Assembly (NCBI GenBank): GCA_039000515.1
Contig: JBCFYV010011135.1
Location: 4,896,212 to 4,960,211 of the forward strand
Direction: 5' to 3'
DNA from: Timema cristinae
Lineage: Eukaryota; Arthropoda; Insecta; Phasmatodea; Timematidae
Length of the DNA stretch: 64,000 nt
Part shown: piece by piece, positions 21,436-31,880 of the stretch
Numbering within the stretch: the stretch's first letter is position 1
Layout: every line of letters starts with the position of its first letter
Program-made: the position numbers and the translations under genes
Notes under the pieces: generated by a model
Database searches by the model: none
Told to the model about the DNA's origin: nothing
The model's input: only the letters and a program-made list of their open reading frames with translations

Positions 21436-23840
21436 TCATAATGATAGACCAACTACGGACGTAAATGAAGGATATCCAGCCAGAAATGTAATCGAAGAGA
21501 ACTCTACTGAAGAATATATTGCTTTTTTTGCAAGCTAATCAACACTTCCCAGCCCTTGCTACTCTGATGCTTCATCACTGACCAGCCAACAAAATTATCA
21601 AACTTTAAGTTCAAACAGTTGACCCACGGAGTATCAGCTTTTGTCTGTGCCTCTGTGCCGACACAACAAGGCTGCTTGACGTACACTACCATAATAAAGC
21701 TGAAGTCATGTATCCTTGCGGAGCTCTAGAGTTGCCAGTGGTAGTAATGCCCTTAAGGCTGAGCCTACCCATAAATGCACGGTTCTAAACAAAAAAATAT
21801 TTTAAAAGAAATATTTAATAATTCTATATTGTTGTTTTTTATTTATTTTAGTAACATATCTGGGCATCTTTCATAATTCTTATGGAATTTTCAAACCATG
21901 CTAAAAATAGTTATTGAAATATTTTCGTAAAAATGTTTCCATTTCAATGCATTTTAAATGGGAAAACAAAAATTATTAATCGATTTATTTGTTTTCTTTG
22001 TACAATTAAGATAGAGTATTTGTTTATAACATATTATTTAATGAATAATTTATTTTTATTTTTAAACGTATTTTAAAATTTGAGTTAGCTTCAATAATCA
22101 CGACGATATTGAGCTCTAACGACACCCCAAGTCGACACACTACTAAAAATAAATAGTTTTAAATACAACTTCTCCTTCTACAAATAGTTATCTTAGTTGA
22201 TAATTGGTGCCGTTACTATCATAGGTACCCATTTACAAGACATTATCGTTATGCAAGCGTTGGCTAACCTGCTGTATCGGAATTCAGGCGGCAGTGAAGG
22301 TTGAAGCTAATCTCTGTGACCTTCTTGAGTCAAAGAAACATTAATACCATGTGCATTGGGATAAGAAGGGCCAATGTCAAATTATGAAAATTTGCGTGGT
22401 TAGATATAAACATCTTACTTAATATATTACGTAACTAAAATACTCACAAAGTCTTAACTGCTGTGTAAATAAATATAGTTGGTCCCTATTTACTTCAATG
22501 AAAGTATTACTCTATTGATACATTATTTTCAAATAAAAAAACCACATGCTTCTCCATATACAAAATTTTATGACTTTAGCCCTTATTTACCTGAGGCAAT
22601 AAAACATGTAAAATTCTTCACTAGTATCTACATTCTTTACGGTTTTCTCATTCTTGAACATTGTAGGTTGTAATAATAAGTGTTAATATTCAGAGTATAT
22701 GAAAACTACTGTACATTGGATTTTTAATCCACTATTATAATAATTAAAAATAAACATTCCTACTCATATCAAACATAGTTATTTTAAATAAAATAGGGTC
22801 TAAATGTAATTTGGAGACGTTCTCAGTATGTTTTTATCTACTATATTTATTTACGGTCTAGAATTTGACTCTCATTGGATTTTGGAATAAGTTATTTTCC
22901 AAAAATTAATTAACGAAGTTTTTGGTAGTCAAAGTGTGAACATGTTAATTTTATTTGCTTGTTAAATGTGATTACTATTAATTTGAATCTGTTGCATTCT
23001 CACAGTTTGTGCGCTCGTTTCAGAAGAAATGTATCGAATCTCGAACAATAAGTACCCACGGTGATTACTTTTTATATAATTAACAAAATGTGACTTTTTT
23101 TGCTTTCGAACAAGATCCAATGGGTTGTATAAATTTTGAGGTGGAAAAGTATTTACACAAAATTATTTTATATCCTTGTGAACAACAAGTGTGTGAAGCA
23201 TGGGTCGATGAAAGAAAGGGAGCACAACGAAACTCAAAGATACAATTGATTAGAATCGAACTAGCAAACTTACTAGAGCTGATTAATCTACGCACTCAAT
23301 GCTCAGTCATAACGCTTTAGCAATATTGACCACGACATGGAGCCGATGATAGGTAAACTATATTCAAAACATTAAAGTTAATGAAATTTTGTGTTCCCTA
23401 TGCCACAAAGTAAGTAAGTGCGTAGTTGATACCCAATCGCCTCTGTGGTATGGTGGACAGATCCCCAGTGCTGCCAATTCTGTCTGCGAAGTAGTGGCTC
23501 TGAAACGGAACAAAAAGCAACCTTGTGAAGACAAATGAGGAGCTACTTGAATGATTAAGTATAGTTTCAGTCTAGAAAGCTGAGATAGAAGGCTGGAGGG
23601 TTCGTTGTGCTGACCACATGGCACCCTCAGCCCGAAATTGTTAGCACTTTCTTCGCCAACATACGCCATCCTCTCGATTGGTATAGCCTGCTTTCAGGCT
23701 GATACCATGGAGATATTACTAAAGTTAAAATCTACCAATAGGATGAAAAATTATTCCCAAAAACATTTATTTCTGGAAAATTGTGTAAATGCTATATATG
23801 TTTGAAAACTGTAAACACCGTATTAAATAAAAGATACAAT
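21436..23840. other. AT-rich DNA with two unassigned ORF fragments
   Basis: A minus ORF at 21504-21692 (with FDNFVGWSVMKHQ) and a plus ORF at 23090-23320 (with FEVEKYLHKIILYPCEQQV and WVDERKGAQRN) look protein-like, but I recognise neither. The second resembles a transposase scrap in style only. At about 23440-23700 there is a GC-richer segment with TTCGTTGTGCTGACCACATG, which I take for an old retroposon tail. Confidence 0.35.
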
Positions 23841-23844
23841 TCAA

Positions 23845-24095
23845 TGGCCGAGTGGTATAAGGCGTCACTCCAGTATTAAATTGGCTTGCTGATAGCGAAG
23901 TGCTTGGGGTTCAAATCCTGGTCGGGTCTACTGAAGGTAGTCTTTCCTAATTTGTTTCCTCATCTCCTTACATTAAAATGCTGGTAGATAACCTCTCAAA
24001 TGCTTCCTTCCTCATTACTACCCAATTAGATTATCATGTATGCATATAACATGAACAGGTAGTATGACGTGGTGATATCAGTAATAAAAATAACA
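23845..24095 (+). mobile_element. SINE-2, near full length
   Basis: The head resembles a Ser/Leu tRNA: A box TGGCCGAGTGGTATAAGGCG, and B box GGGGTTCAAATCCTGG at 23908-23923. The body has a C/T-rich part (TTTCCTAATTTGTTTCCTC). The tail TGCATATAACATGAACAGGT then AGTATGACGTGGTGATA is a diverged form of the SINE-1 tail. It is older than SINE-1, judging by divergence. Confidence 0.8.
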
Positions 24096-24728
24096 GATAT
24101 ATTTATAGTCAAAATTGTTCTAGTCTTCGAAATGAAACTGCTTTTTAAATATTTTATTGACTCTTTAGCCTTTAAAGTTAAAATATTAATCAAAGCAAAG
24201 TGGCCAAATTTAGCACATTAAATTTGAGTTATTTTTTATTTTACCTGCCTACTAATAAACGCAAATAAATGATACGACAAAATCGTAAGTTACATACTCT
24301 CTCGTATAGGTTATAATAGATAGTGATAAAATCTTAAAAAATGAGTTATCTCAATTTTATCTTAAATAATTTTTTTCTCTGCTAAGTAAGTATACAGTAG
24401 TATTATTTATCACTACCCTCCCCAGATATTAATTTGAAAAAATAGTTCAAGACTTTCTTAAAATGGTGATTTATAAATCAATAACATTAGTTACTCTGCT
24501 CAATAACATGACCCGGATGTTAGGCCTTGTATCTATGGCCGATAGTTTTTATTGCAAGGGGGCCACCTTAAATTAAGTAAGGCTTTGTTAAATGATTTTA
24601 GATCCTCCCTCCCTACCCTCGCGTAAGCTCCTTCCCAACTCTCTAGCTTACGTAAGTTTTAAAGATTTGGTAAGTCATGTTATTTTAATCTAGTTATTTT
24701 TAGACATGAGGATTGGTAATATCCCACT

Positions 24729-24905
24729 TTGTGGCCACGCGGTCTAAGGCGTCACTATCACAATAGACTAGTCTGCGATGACTAAGAGATCGTGACTCAA
24801 TCATGATTGGGTGATATTTCTTAAATATTTTCCCACTCTATCTCTCTCTCCACGTTAATGCGGGTACACTTCCTCTATATTGAAACGTATTTATACCTAA
24901 CACAC
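24729..24905 (+). mobile_element. SINE-2 copy, 3'-diverged
   Basis: The head GTGGCCACGCGGTCTAAGGC with a weakened B box (GTGACTCAATCATGAT) is followed by the family's ATTTTCCCACTCTATCTC body. Confidence 0.6.
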
Positions 24906-25060
24906 TAGAATAATTACTTCATACCTAAACAGGCAGAATTAACTAAAGAAATGTACCCACATTTGCGTGGTAGAGTAGAAGGAAACGATTCAATAAGATC
25001 TCCCCAAAATACCCTCAGCAGGGATTTGAACCCCGGTTGGCTGGGGCTGGGGATAGGCTA
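24890..25060 (-). mobile_element. SINE-2 copy, minus strand
   Basis: AAATGTACCCACATTTGCGT body, then the reverse B box GGGATTTGAACCCCGG at about 25020-25035. It abuts the previous copy tail to tail. Confidence 0.6.
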
Positions 25061-25380
25061 ATTTTTCTGCTCGAGAGTATGATTGTATCTCAACGTTTTA
25101 TCTCCCCATGTTTATTCCAACTTGGTCACTTACACACTTTAACGGTGTGCACAGGCTGAAGGGACAGATATATTCCGATAGAGTGCAGTACTATCGGTTT
25201 GTCGTGCTCGTGACGGTCCGGTTAAAGAGCGAGACAGTATCATTACCTCTCACTCTCACTTAACTTCTCGCTTTGAGTACAAATAAAGAGGAAAGAGGGG
25301 ATTAGTAGCCTAAGAGGAAATGTTTACAGATGGTTTGTTGGAATACAATGCTAGACAAATACTTTTAACTACGCCTAGCT

Positions 25381-25860
25381 CAAGGGTGGATCCAGGGCTA
25401 GTTGTAGAGGTAAATTGGTTTTCACAAGGCTCCAACGATAAATTTAATAATTTTTACTAATTAAGATTTTAATTTATAATATTTTAATTATAATATTGCA
25501 AGTTTAACAAACTAGTTGAAATCAACAATTAATATAATAATAATACTTTAAGAAAGAACACAATTTGGATTAACCAATTTGTAATTTTAATACAAAAATA
25601 ACACAAAACAAAAAGTCTGTCACAATAAAAGTAATAAATATATATAATGTATACTAGAAAATTTTAGTTTTAATCCCATTTTCTTTGCTCTAGAACTAAG
25701 TTGAAAGAGATGTTGCCTAATTTTGATTAGGTCGTATGAGATAGGATGAGGAAGGTGTTAGTCATCATTCTTTACAACTTTAAAGTATTGGTTTCGATAT
25801 TTATGATTATTTTCTATGCAGGAGGGGACGTGCACCCAACCCCACCTGGATCCTCCCCTG
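25381..25860. mobile_element. Non-autonomous hAT element (480 bp) with TSD
   Basis: The left end CAAGGGTGGATCCAGGG and the right end (reverse) CAGGGGAGGATCCAGG are inverted repeats of the same family as 14710-15400. Flanks GCCTAGCT (25373-25380) and GCCTAGCC (25861-25868) are an 8-bp target duplication with one change, centred on TA. The interior is AT-rich and non-coding. Confidence 0.88.
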
Positions 25861-25936
25861 GCCTAGCCAGGGAAACTCGAATAAATATATGACTTTTAAT
25901 GGTAATGAGAACAAATTCAATGTGCTGTTTGTAAAG

Positions 25937-26083
25937 TGTGGGGAATGCCAGGTCGCCACCGTGGTTCGGATTCCACGTTAAACTGTAGGTCCTTCATTTC
26001 ATCTCACAATCACCCTACCATTACACATTTAGCGTAAGTGCGTATAACCCGAACGGGTAGTAAGACGCGGTGCTAATAATATA
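25937..26083 (+). mobile_element. SINE-1 copy, 5'-truncated, with TSD
   Basis: It starts at GTGGGGAATGCCAGG and ends (AAT)n. It is bracketed by TGTTTGTAAAG at 25926-25936 and 26084-26094. Confidence 0.93.
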
Positions 26084-26379
26084 TGTTTGTAAAGATGATT
26101 ACATACTCCTACAAGTTAATATACAAAATTAAATACACTTTTTGGAATATGTGGGATAAAAATGACATTAACTAAAGGTTTTTTTAAATTTAAGATAAAC
26201 ACTTTTTTTTAAATATGATATTCAACTAAATACAATAAATGTAATGACCTTGATATTTTTTGAACCCAATTATATTTAACTAGGACTGATTGCCATTAAT
26301 GATATGATTTAAATTTCTAGACCTAAGTACTATAGTTGTCTTTGTAAACAAAATTAGTTACAGGTTCATATTGTTTACA

Positions 26380-27080
26380 CTGTCATCATACAAACTGGTC
26401 GTTAAGCTGTAAAAAATATCTTGAAGGCTAGATGAGACATGTGGCCGACACGATTTGGAACAATTGGTTGACACGTTCATGCTTAGGTGGACAAAGTGAC
26501 AGCAAACTGGCCGACCAATTGGGGCTCCAGCTAACTGATCGACAGCACACTGGTTAACATGTGTGTAAAAAGTGGTCGACAGACAAGTGACTGTCATGCA
26601 AAAGCAATGTCGATCATATGGTCGATGTGAGTAGGACTATGTGATAAAGAGCCAATTGGTCGACAAAAAGTATACAGATATTTGGAATGCTTGGTGGGCT
26701 AAGTATCTGACCCTAGTATGACCTACTGGTCGATTAGCTCATGCATAGGAGGACAAAGTGATATACACACGAATAGTTGACCAATTTGGGTGCATAAAAC
26801 TAATCAACAATAAACTGGTCGATACCTGTGAACAAAGTGATCGACAGACAAGTAATCTACACGAAGGAGTACTTAGACCAAGTTGTTGATAAGAGTAGGA
26901 CCATGTACTAGTCGACCAACTGATCGACAAAATATTAATAAACTTTTGATAGACTAGGTAACTAGTGGCCGTCGACTTGTCGAAAAATACGTACATAGAA
27001 CAACAAAGTGATAGACAGCCAACTGGTCGACAAAAAACAACTGGCAGACAAACGTTGAGATGGATCCATATAATAGTGGA
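26380..27080. repeat. About 262-bp degenerate satellite, 2.7 copies, rich in TGGTCGAC
   Basis: Long-period matches include TTCATGCTTAGGTGGACAAA (26476), CTCATGCATAGGAGGACAAA (26738) and GTACATAGAACAACAAAG (26990), and also GTCGACAGACAAGT (26576) and GATCGACAGACAAGT (26840). Within each unit the short word ACTGGTCGAC recurs, so the unit itself probably arose from a shorter repeat. ORFs here are by-products. Confidence 0.8.
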
Positions 27081-27170
27081 CCACAAGTTAATACATAGCG
27101 ATTAAAGAACTCACTAAACCAAAAGCTAGGTGTTTTATTTTGTATCCAGGTGTTCTTTTTCCACTATAAC

Positions 27171-27441
27171 GGTGACCTGGCGGTCTAGGGTAAGGTGTCA
27201 GACTTCTATGCTGGCGGCCGGGTTCGATCCTCGGTACCGGCAAAGATTTATCTGATTGCCAACCCTTCCTTCACCTCTGGCAAGACATCTTGTGAATGTG
27301 GGGAATGCCAGGCCACCACCGTGGTTCGGATTCCACGTTAAACTGTAGTCCTTCATTTCATCTCACAATCACCTACCATCACACATTAGCGTAAGTGCGT
27401 ATAACCGAACGGTAGTAAGACGCGGTGCTAATAAATAATAA
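27171..27441 (+). mobile_element. SINE-1, full length, with TSD and homopolymer losses
   Basis: It has a complete head, centre and tail. The 13-bp duplication TTTTTCCACTATA brackets it (27156-27168, 27442-27454). At several runs one base is missing relative to other copies: GGGG, GGGG, GG, CCC, CCC and GGG each read one shorter. Confidence 0.93.
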
Positions 27442-27842
27442 TTTTTCCACTATATATTTAGTTACATTACAGTGAACGTCTGTCATCCGTTAATAATAAC
27501 AATGTCAATCGATTAAAATAGTGTGCTTAACATTAAATAAACAATGTCCCTTCTGTTTAATGTACAAATAAAAATAATTAAATATTGGTAAATACACCAA
27601 TCATCTACATAATATACAGCAAAAATTAAATGTAAACCAAATTATTGTAAAATAAGAGCAAGAAAGGTAGTTCTCTAAGAAGAAAATACAAGGAATTCAT
27701 TCAAATATTAAAGTTATTATTTTTATTACAATAAAATAATCAACAAAAATATACACATTTCTCTATCCATATAACTAACAAGTAGCCTAAGTAACGTTAT
27801 CTCCTGATTAAATATTACTTTATTAGGAAAGATTCTAACCTG

Positions 27843-29300
27843 GCTTATTTTTAATTGAATGTATTTAGAATCTATTTGGCGTTGTCCCCTGGGACATTTT
27901 TGAAAGTTATATGCATGCATAATCTATTTGGAATGCTTCCATCCCAGCAAATTTTTAAAACTGGATGTCTCTAGAAACTATTTCCAGGGTCATCTCAATC
28001 ACTTGTCGCATTTTTGAAAATTAAATGTCTCCAGAAGTTATTTGCAGTTTTATTCAAGTCTTTTAGCTTAATATTCGAGAATATCAGGAGGCTAATTTAT
28101 TCCAAGAAGGGCAATCACCCCTCTCTACACTCCATTTATCGTTTTCCTTGTCCCTAATTTGAAGTGGTCCTTCCCCACTTTTTTGAAATTATACTCTTGT
28201 AAAAGTTATTTAGGGTAGTCCCCCCTCCAAATTAATTTGAAATTTGGATGTTCCTAGAACCTATTTTGAGTAGCGTCCTTCGGAATTTTTTTAAAAGTTT
28301 GGATACCCCCAGAAGCTATTTTTAATAGTCTTCAACCAGTTTACTTTTTTAAATTTAGATCTCCTGAAAGCTATTTTAAGGGGTTCTCCCCCAAAAATGT
28401 TTAAAATTTAGGTGCTTCTAGAAGATATTTAGACTGCTCCTAGCTTGAATTTTTTTCGAAAATTAGATGCCTCTAGAAACTTTGAAGTGGTCTTCTCTGG
28501 AAAACTTTTTATAATTGAATGTATATAGAAGTTATTTTGAGATTAATGCAAGATCTTTCAACTTCATATTCGATAATATCAGAGGATTTAAAATATATGG
28601 ATTTAATATCAGAGGATTTAAAATATATGGATTTATTCCAGCTGAGATTATTTTCAGGGGAACGAGGCCCCTCTTGGTTCTACCACCATAGATTGCAGTA
28701 CTACACAAATTTCTTAGATGAATTCATGCATAAAAAAATGCTGACCATCTCCTGTTGCGAGACTTTATCACGATCCACCATAGACAGGACCTTTCTCTCC
28801 CCACTAAAAACGAGGGTAAATCCATGATATTACTCTACATTCTCAAGGTACATTATTTAAAGTTCTGTATCAAAAGGCCATTATTGCACGTGTGATGTGT
28901 GCTCAACTACAAGTGGAGATTAGGCAAGATAAACAGTAGTATTCATAGGCCTATACATTTACAAAAGGTGCTTCACCCAGTGGCGATGGAACTTTATTTG
29001 TGTAGGAGTGTATACAATTTTTTTAAAAGGAACTTTCCCCCAAGTAAAAGGAGAGCCGAGGACTCAACACCATATATTTTGTGAAACTTGAATACCTTTA
29101 GAATTCATTTTGAAAGGTCCAGTAATATTTTGAAAATTAGACTCCTTCCAAGATATTTGGAGTGATCCTCCCCTAGAACTGTTTTGGGATTTGAATACCC
29201 CTAAACGCTAATTATAGTTTTCCTTACCTATAATATTTTTAATTTAATTTTTCCAGAATATATTTAAAGTGGTTTTCCCCATGGCAAATGTTTAAATGTG
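27843..29300 (+). repeat. Degenerate array of about 55-bp units
   Basis: About 18-20 poorly conserved units follow the plan (A)TTTTTGAAAATTAGATGCC, TCTAGAAGCTATTT, then GGAGTGGTCCTCCCC. Examples begin near 27894, 27949, 28247, 28390, 28445, 29130 and 29180. Related single units occur at 30985-31100, 32640-32790 and 46615-46680. An exact 30-bp duplication at 28575-28604/28605-28634 lies inside. Confidence 0.7.
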
Positions 29301-29400
29301 TATGCCCAAAAAACTCGCCTTTAAATTCTCAAATGATGGCAAATTTTCAAGAACATTTCCCGGGATTTTTCCCAATTTTACTGGTGAGTGGCCACCCTGA

Positions 29401-29612
29401 AAATATTACTTGTGGTATATCCCTTACAATTAACTACAAATAACACTCATATCACCTGACAAAATATTACTTTAGCTCTATCTCTCACAATTCATTACGA
29501 GTAACACTCTTAATTCACATCCTAACAAAATATTACTTTGGATATATACCTCGCAATTAATTACAAGTAACATTGTTAAACCATTTATTGACAAAATATT
29601 ACTTGATATAGG
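29401..29612 (+). repeat. About 64-bp tandem repeat, 3.3 units
   Basis: The word AAATATTACTT recurs at about 29402, 29463, 29528 and 29594, each time followed by (T/C)ACAATTAATTACAAGTAACA-like sequence. Confidence 0.85.
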
Positions 29613-29654
29613 CTAATATATTTGTTGCCAGCAGCAGTGTGTTGTTTAATCTCA

Positions 29655-30290
29655 AACAAGTTCAAGATACCTATTTAGAGCCAAATCGTCAAAGCCATTT
29701 TTTCCTCCAAGTTTTTGAAAAAGCACTCATCGATAAACTACCCACAAATGACAATGTATTAAAAAAACAAGTAAACTTATAAAATGTTATTTGTCATGTA
29801 AGACATTTCCAAGATACCAATTTGGAAGCGAATCATCAAATCTCTTTAAAATATTTCAAGTTTTTGAAAAATCACTCATCACACTTCTAAGTTTTTTGAC
29901 CAAAAACCAAATAGCCTCTATGTTGTTACTTGTGAGATCAATTACTCCCTAGGTTTGCATTTTAATCAGAATCTTTAGTTCCAGTTTTGAAAAAAAAAAT
30001 TGCATTAAAAAATCTCTCATTTGTAAACTATCCTTAATTTGAAGGCTAGGGTCAATATAAAATAAACGTGTTGAGATATTGTCCTATAACTTTTAGATAT
30101 CAAGTTTGAAAAAATCAATCAAACCGTATCCGATACGTGGCCAGGGACAGGTTGACAGATAGACATGGGGACAAACAGAATTGTGAAAATTAGTTTTTTG
30201 AGTTCGAGTTTATAAAAAAAAAAGTTAAAATTCATCATTATCTTGAAATATTTTTTTTTCAGGCTTACAATACTTTATCTTGATATGAGT
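29655..30290 (+). repeat. Old interspersed repeat R, copy 3 (diverged)
   Basis: AAATCGTCAAAGCCA, CTCATTTGTAAACTATCCTTAA, GACAGATAGACATGGGGACA and GAGTTCGAGTTTATAAAAAA match the order found in copies at 14270-16265 and 43826-45190. Confidence 0.5.
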
Positions 30291-30370
30291 AAGTAAAAGA
30301 ATGGTTACCCTGGTATGTGTTTGGACACTAACTCAGCAATCAGAAAACTGCTCACTGCAGGGCTGTCTGT

Positions 30371-30660
30371 CAATTCATGTGTAGCTAACATTGTATCACC
30401 CTCTCTAACACCAACAATCCTTATTGAGGACTGTCTGGTTTATTAGCAATTCATGTGTAGCTAACATTGTATCACCTCTCTCTAACACCAACACTGCTTA
30501 TTGAGGACTGTCTGGTTTATTAGCAATTCATGTGTAGCTAACATTGTATCACCTCTCTAACACCAACACTGCTTATTGAGGACTGTCTGGTTTGTTAGCA
30601 ATTCATGTGTAGCTAACATTGTATCAGTACATTTTAACACCAACACTTGCTTAGTGAGGA
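30371..30660 (+). repeat. 76-bp tandem repeat, about 3.8 units
   Basis: CAATTCATGTGTAGCTAACA recurs at 30371, 30447, 30524 and 30599, so the period is 75-77 bp. Differences are mainly in the CTCTCTCTAACACC run length. Confidence 0.92.
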
Positions 30661-30789
30661 AGTAGATTCGATACTTCCTAGTTTATAAACGCAACATTTT
30701 AATAAGAAAAAGTTTATACTATGCTTCGTAACCTTGGATACAAACACTTGAACTAAGACACTTTAGCTTTTACTCTTTGAAACACATTT

Positions 30790-31145
30790 ATTGTATGTTA
30801 GTATTTTTTTTAAATATATTACTAATCTAGACAACTACTACATCATGCCTGTTCCATTCTATCTTGGTCCATCAAATTACCCTTTCGTTAAACCAGTGAT
30901 GTGCCTAAACATTTCCATCAGGGGGGCCACTAGGATTTTACCAATCTCCCTCCCATATCATCGTCTGATATTTTTTTTAAACAAGATTTCTCTAAAAGCT
31001 ATTTGGAGCTTCCCACCCCCAGATAAAAAAATGGATGCCTTTCTCATTTATTTGGAGTTATCCTTCCTTACATGGATTTATTTTAATTATATGCTTCTAG
31101 AATCTATAGGTTAGCTTCATAAATATTTTCAATTGTATTTAGAGT
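30790..31145. other. Transposon-like end and unit fragments
   Basis: CAGTGATGTGCC at 30894 resembles a hAT-like terminus (compare CAGGGCCGTAGCC, reverse, ending at 32846). After it come one or two of the 55-bp units. I could not find matching flanking duplications, so no element is called. Confidence 0.3.
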
Positions 31146-31621
31146 TCAATGTGTTCTTCTCCCAACAAATAGTTTAATTTTTACGAGTTGTTTTGAGGTA
31201 ATGCATTGCTTACCATCACAATTGTCACAAAAATAAACTAGAGTAAATTCAAGCCCATTTCCCTTTTCTAGTTTATAGTGACCTAACGTACATGATTTGG
31301 AGTGTTCATCTAATTTAATTATCTGTTTAGAAAAAGGCATTACATCAATAATTCGGTGACCTGTAGTGGAAGAATCCTGTGTTCTTTCAACCTTTTAATA
31401 TTTTCTATAGAAAGTGGTGGTAAGGTATTTTCATTACTATATTCATATTTTGAAATAGTGTTTTCACTAACGAGTGAAGGATGTTCCACTTTCGGTAGTA
31501 AGCCCTCCAATTCGTCATCTTCATGAAAAAAGTATGTGTCTGCCTGCATATCTTTGGAATTGGAGGTTCCTGCAGTTGGTGTAAAGTCATCACTTTCTTG
31601 GGCGCAAGTCCTAAAAACCAT
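31146..31621 (-). pseudogene. Possible Mutator-like transposase relic (N-terminal part)
   Basis: Two overlapping minus frames join around 31340-31390. The second contains GHRIIDVMPFSKQI and then LGHYKLEKGNGLEFTLVYFC with a CDNC pair, which resembles the segment at the start of insect Mutator-like (MULE) transposases (GRRIIDV motif followed by a Cys-rich strand). The upstream acidic frame (31340-31621) is out of phase, and no DDE core follows before 31146. A splice-acceptor-like TTTTTAG lies at its 5' edge, so an exon of an unknown gene is the alternative. Confidence 0.35.
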
Positions 31622-31679
31622 TATATTATATATATATATACATAGTTATTTATCTCTTACAGAACGTCTTACCATTCAT

Positions 31680-31880
31680 CTAAGCTATTCGCATTTCGTT
31701 ATTATAATAGGGTAAGTGTGAGTAAAGTAGAATAGAGAGGAAATGTACCGCGTTTGTGTGGAGGAAGCGTGGGAAACTGTTACTAAAAGAAGCTTTAGTA
31801 GATTACACCAAGTCGGAATTCAAACCTTGACCTCCCACTCACTAACAAACCAGAAAGTTGTGTAATTTACTCGGCATGCA
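31680..31880 (-). mobile_element. SINE-2 copy, minus strand
   Basis: GAGGAAATGTACCGCGTTTG body and reverse B box GGAATTCAAACCTTGAC near 31818; head weak. Confidence 0.55.

Noticed and set aside
23080..23320. Opposing ORFs of 71-76 codons
   Set aside because: The plus frame looks somewhat protein-like but has no recognised family; kept only as a note in the interval description.
23845..23930. Functional Ser/Leu tRNA gene
   Set aside because: It has a SINE body and tail, has many diverged relatives, and no acceptor stem pairing was seen.
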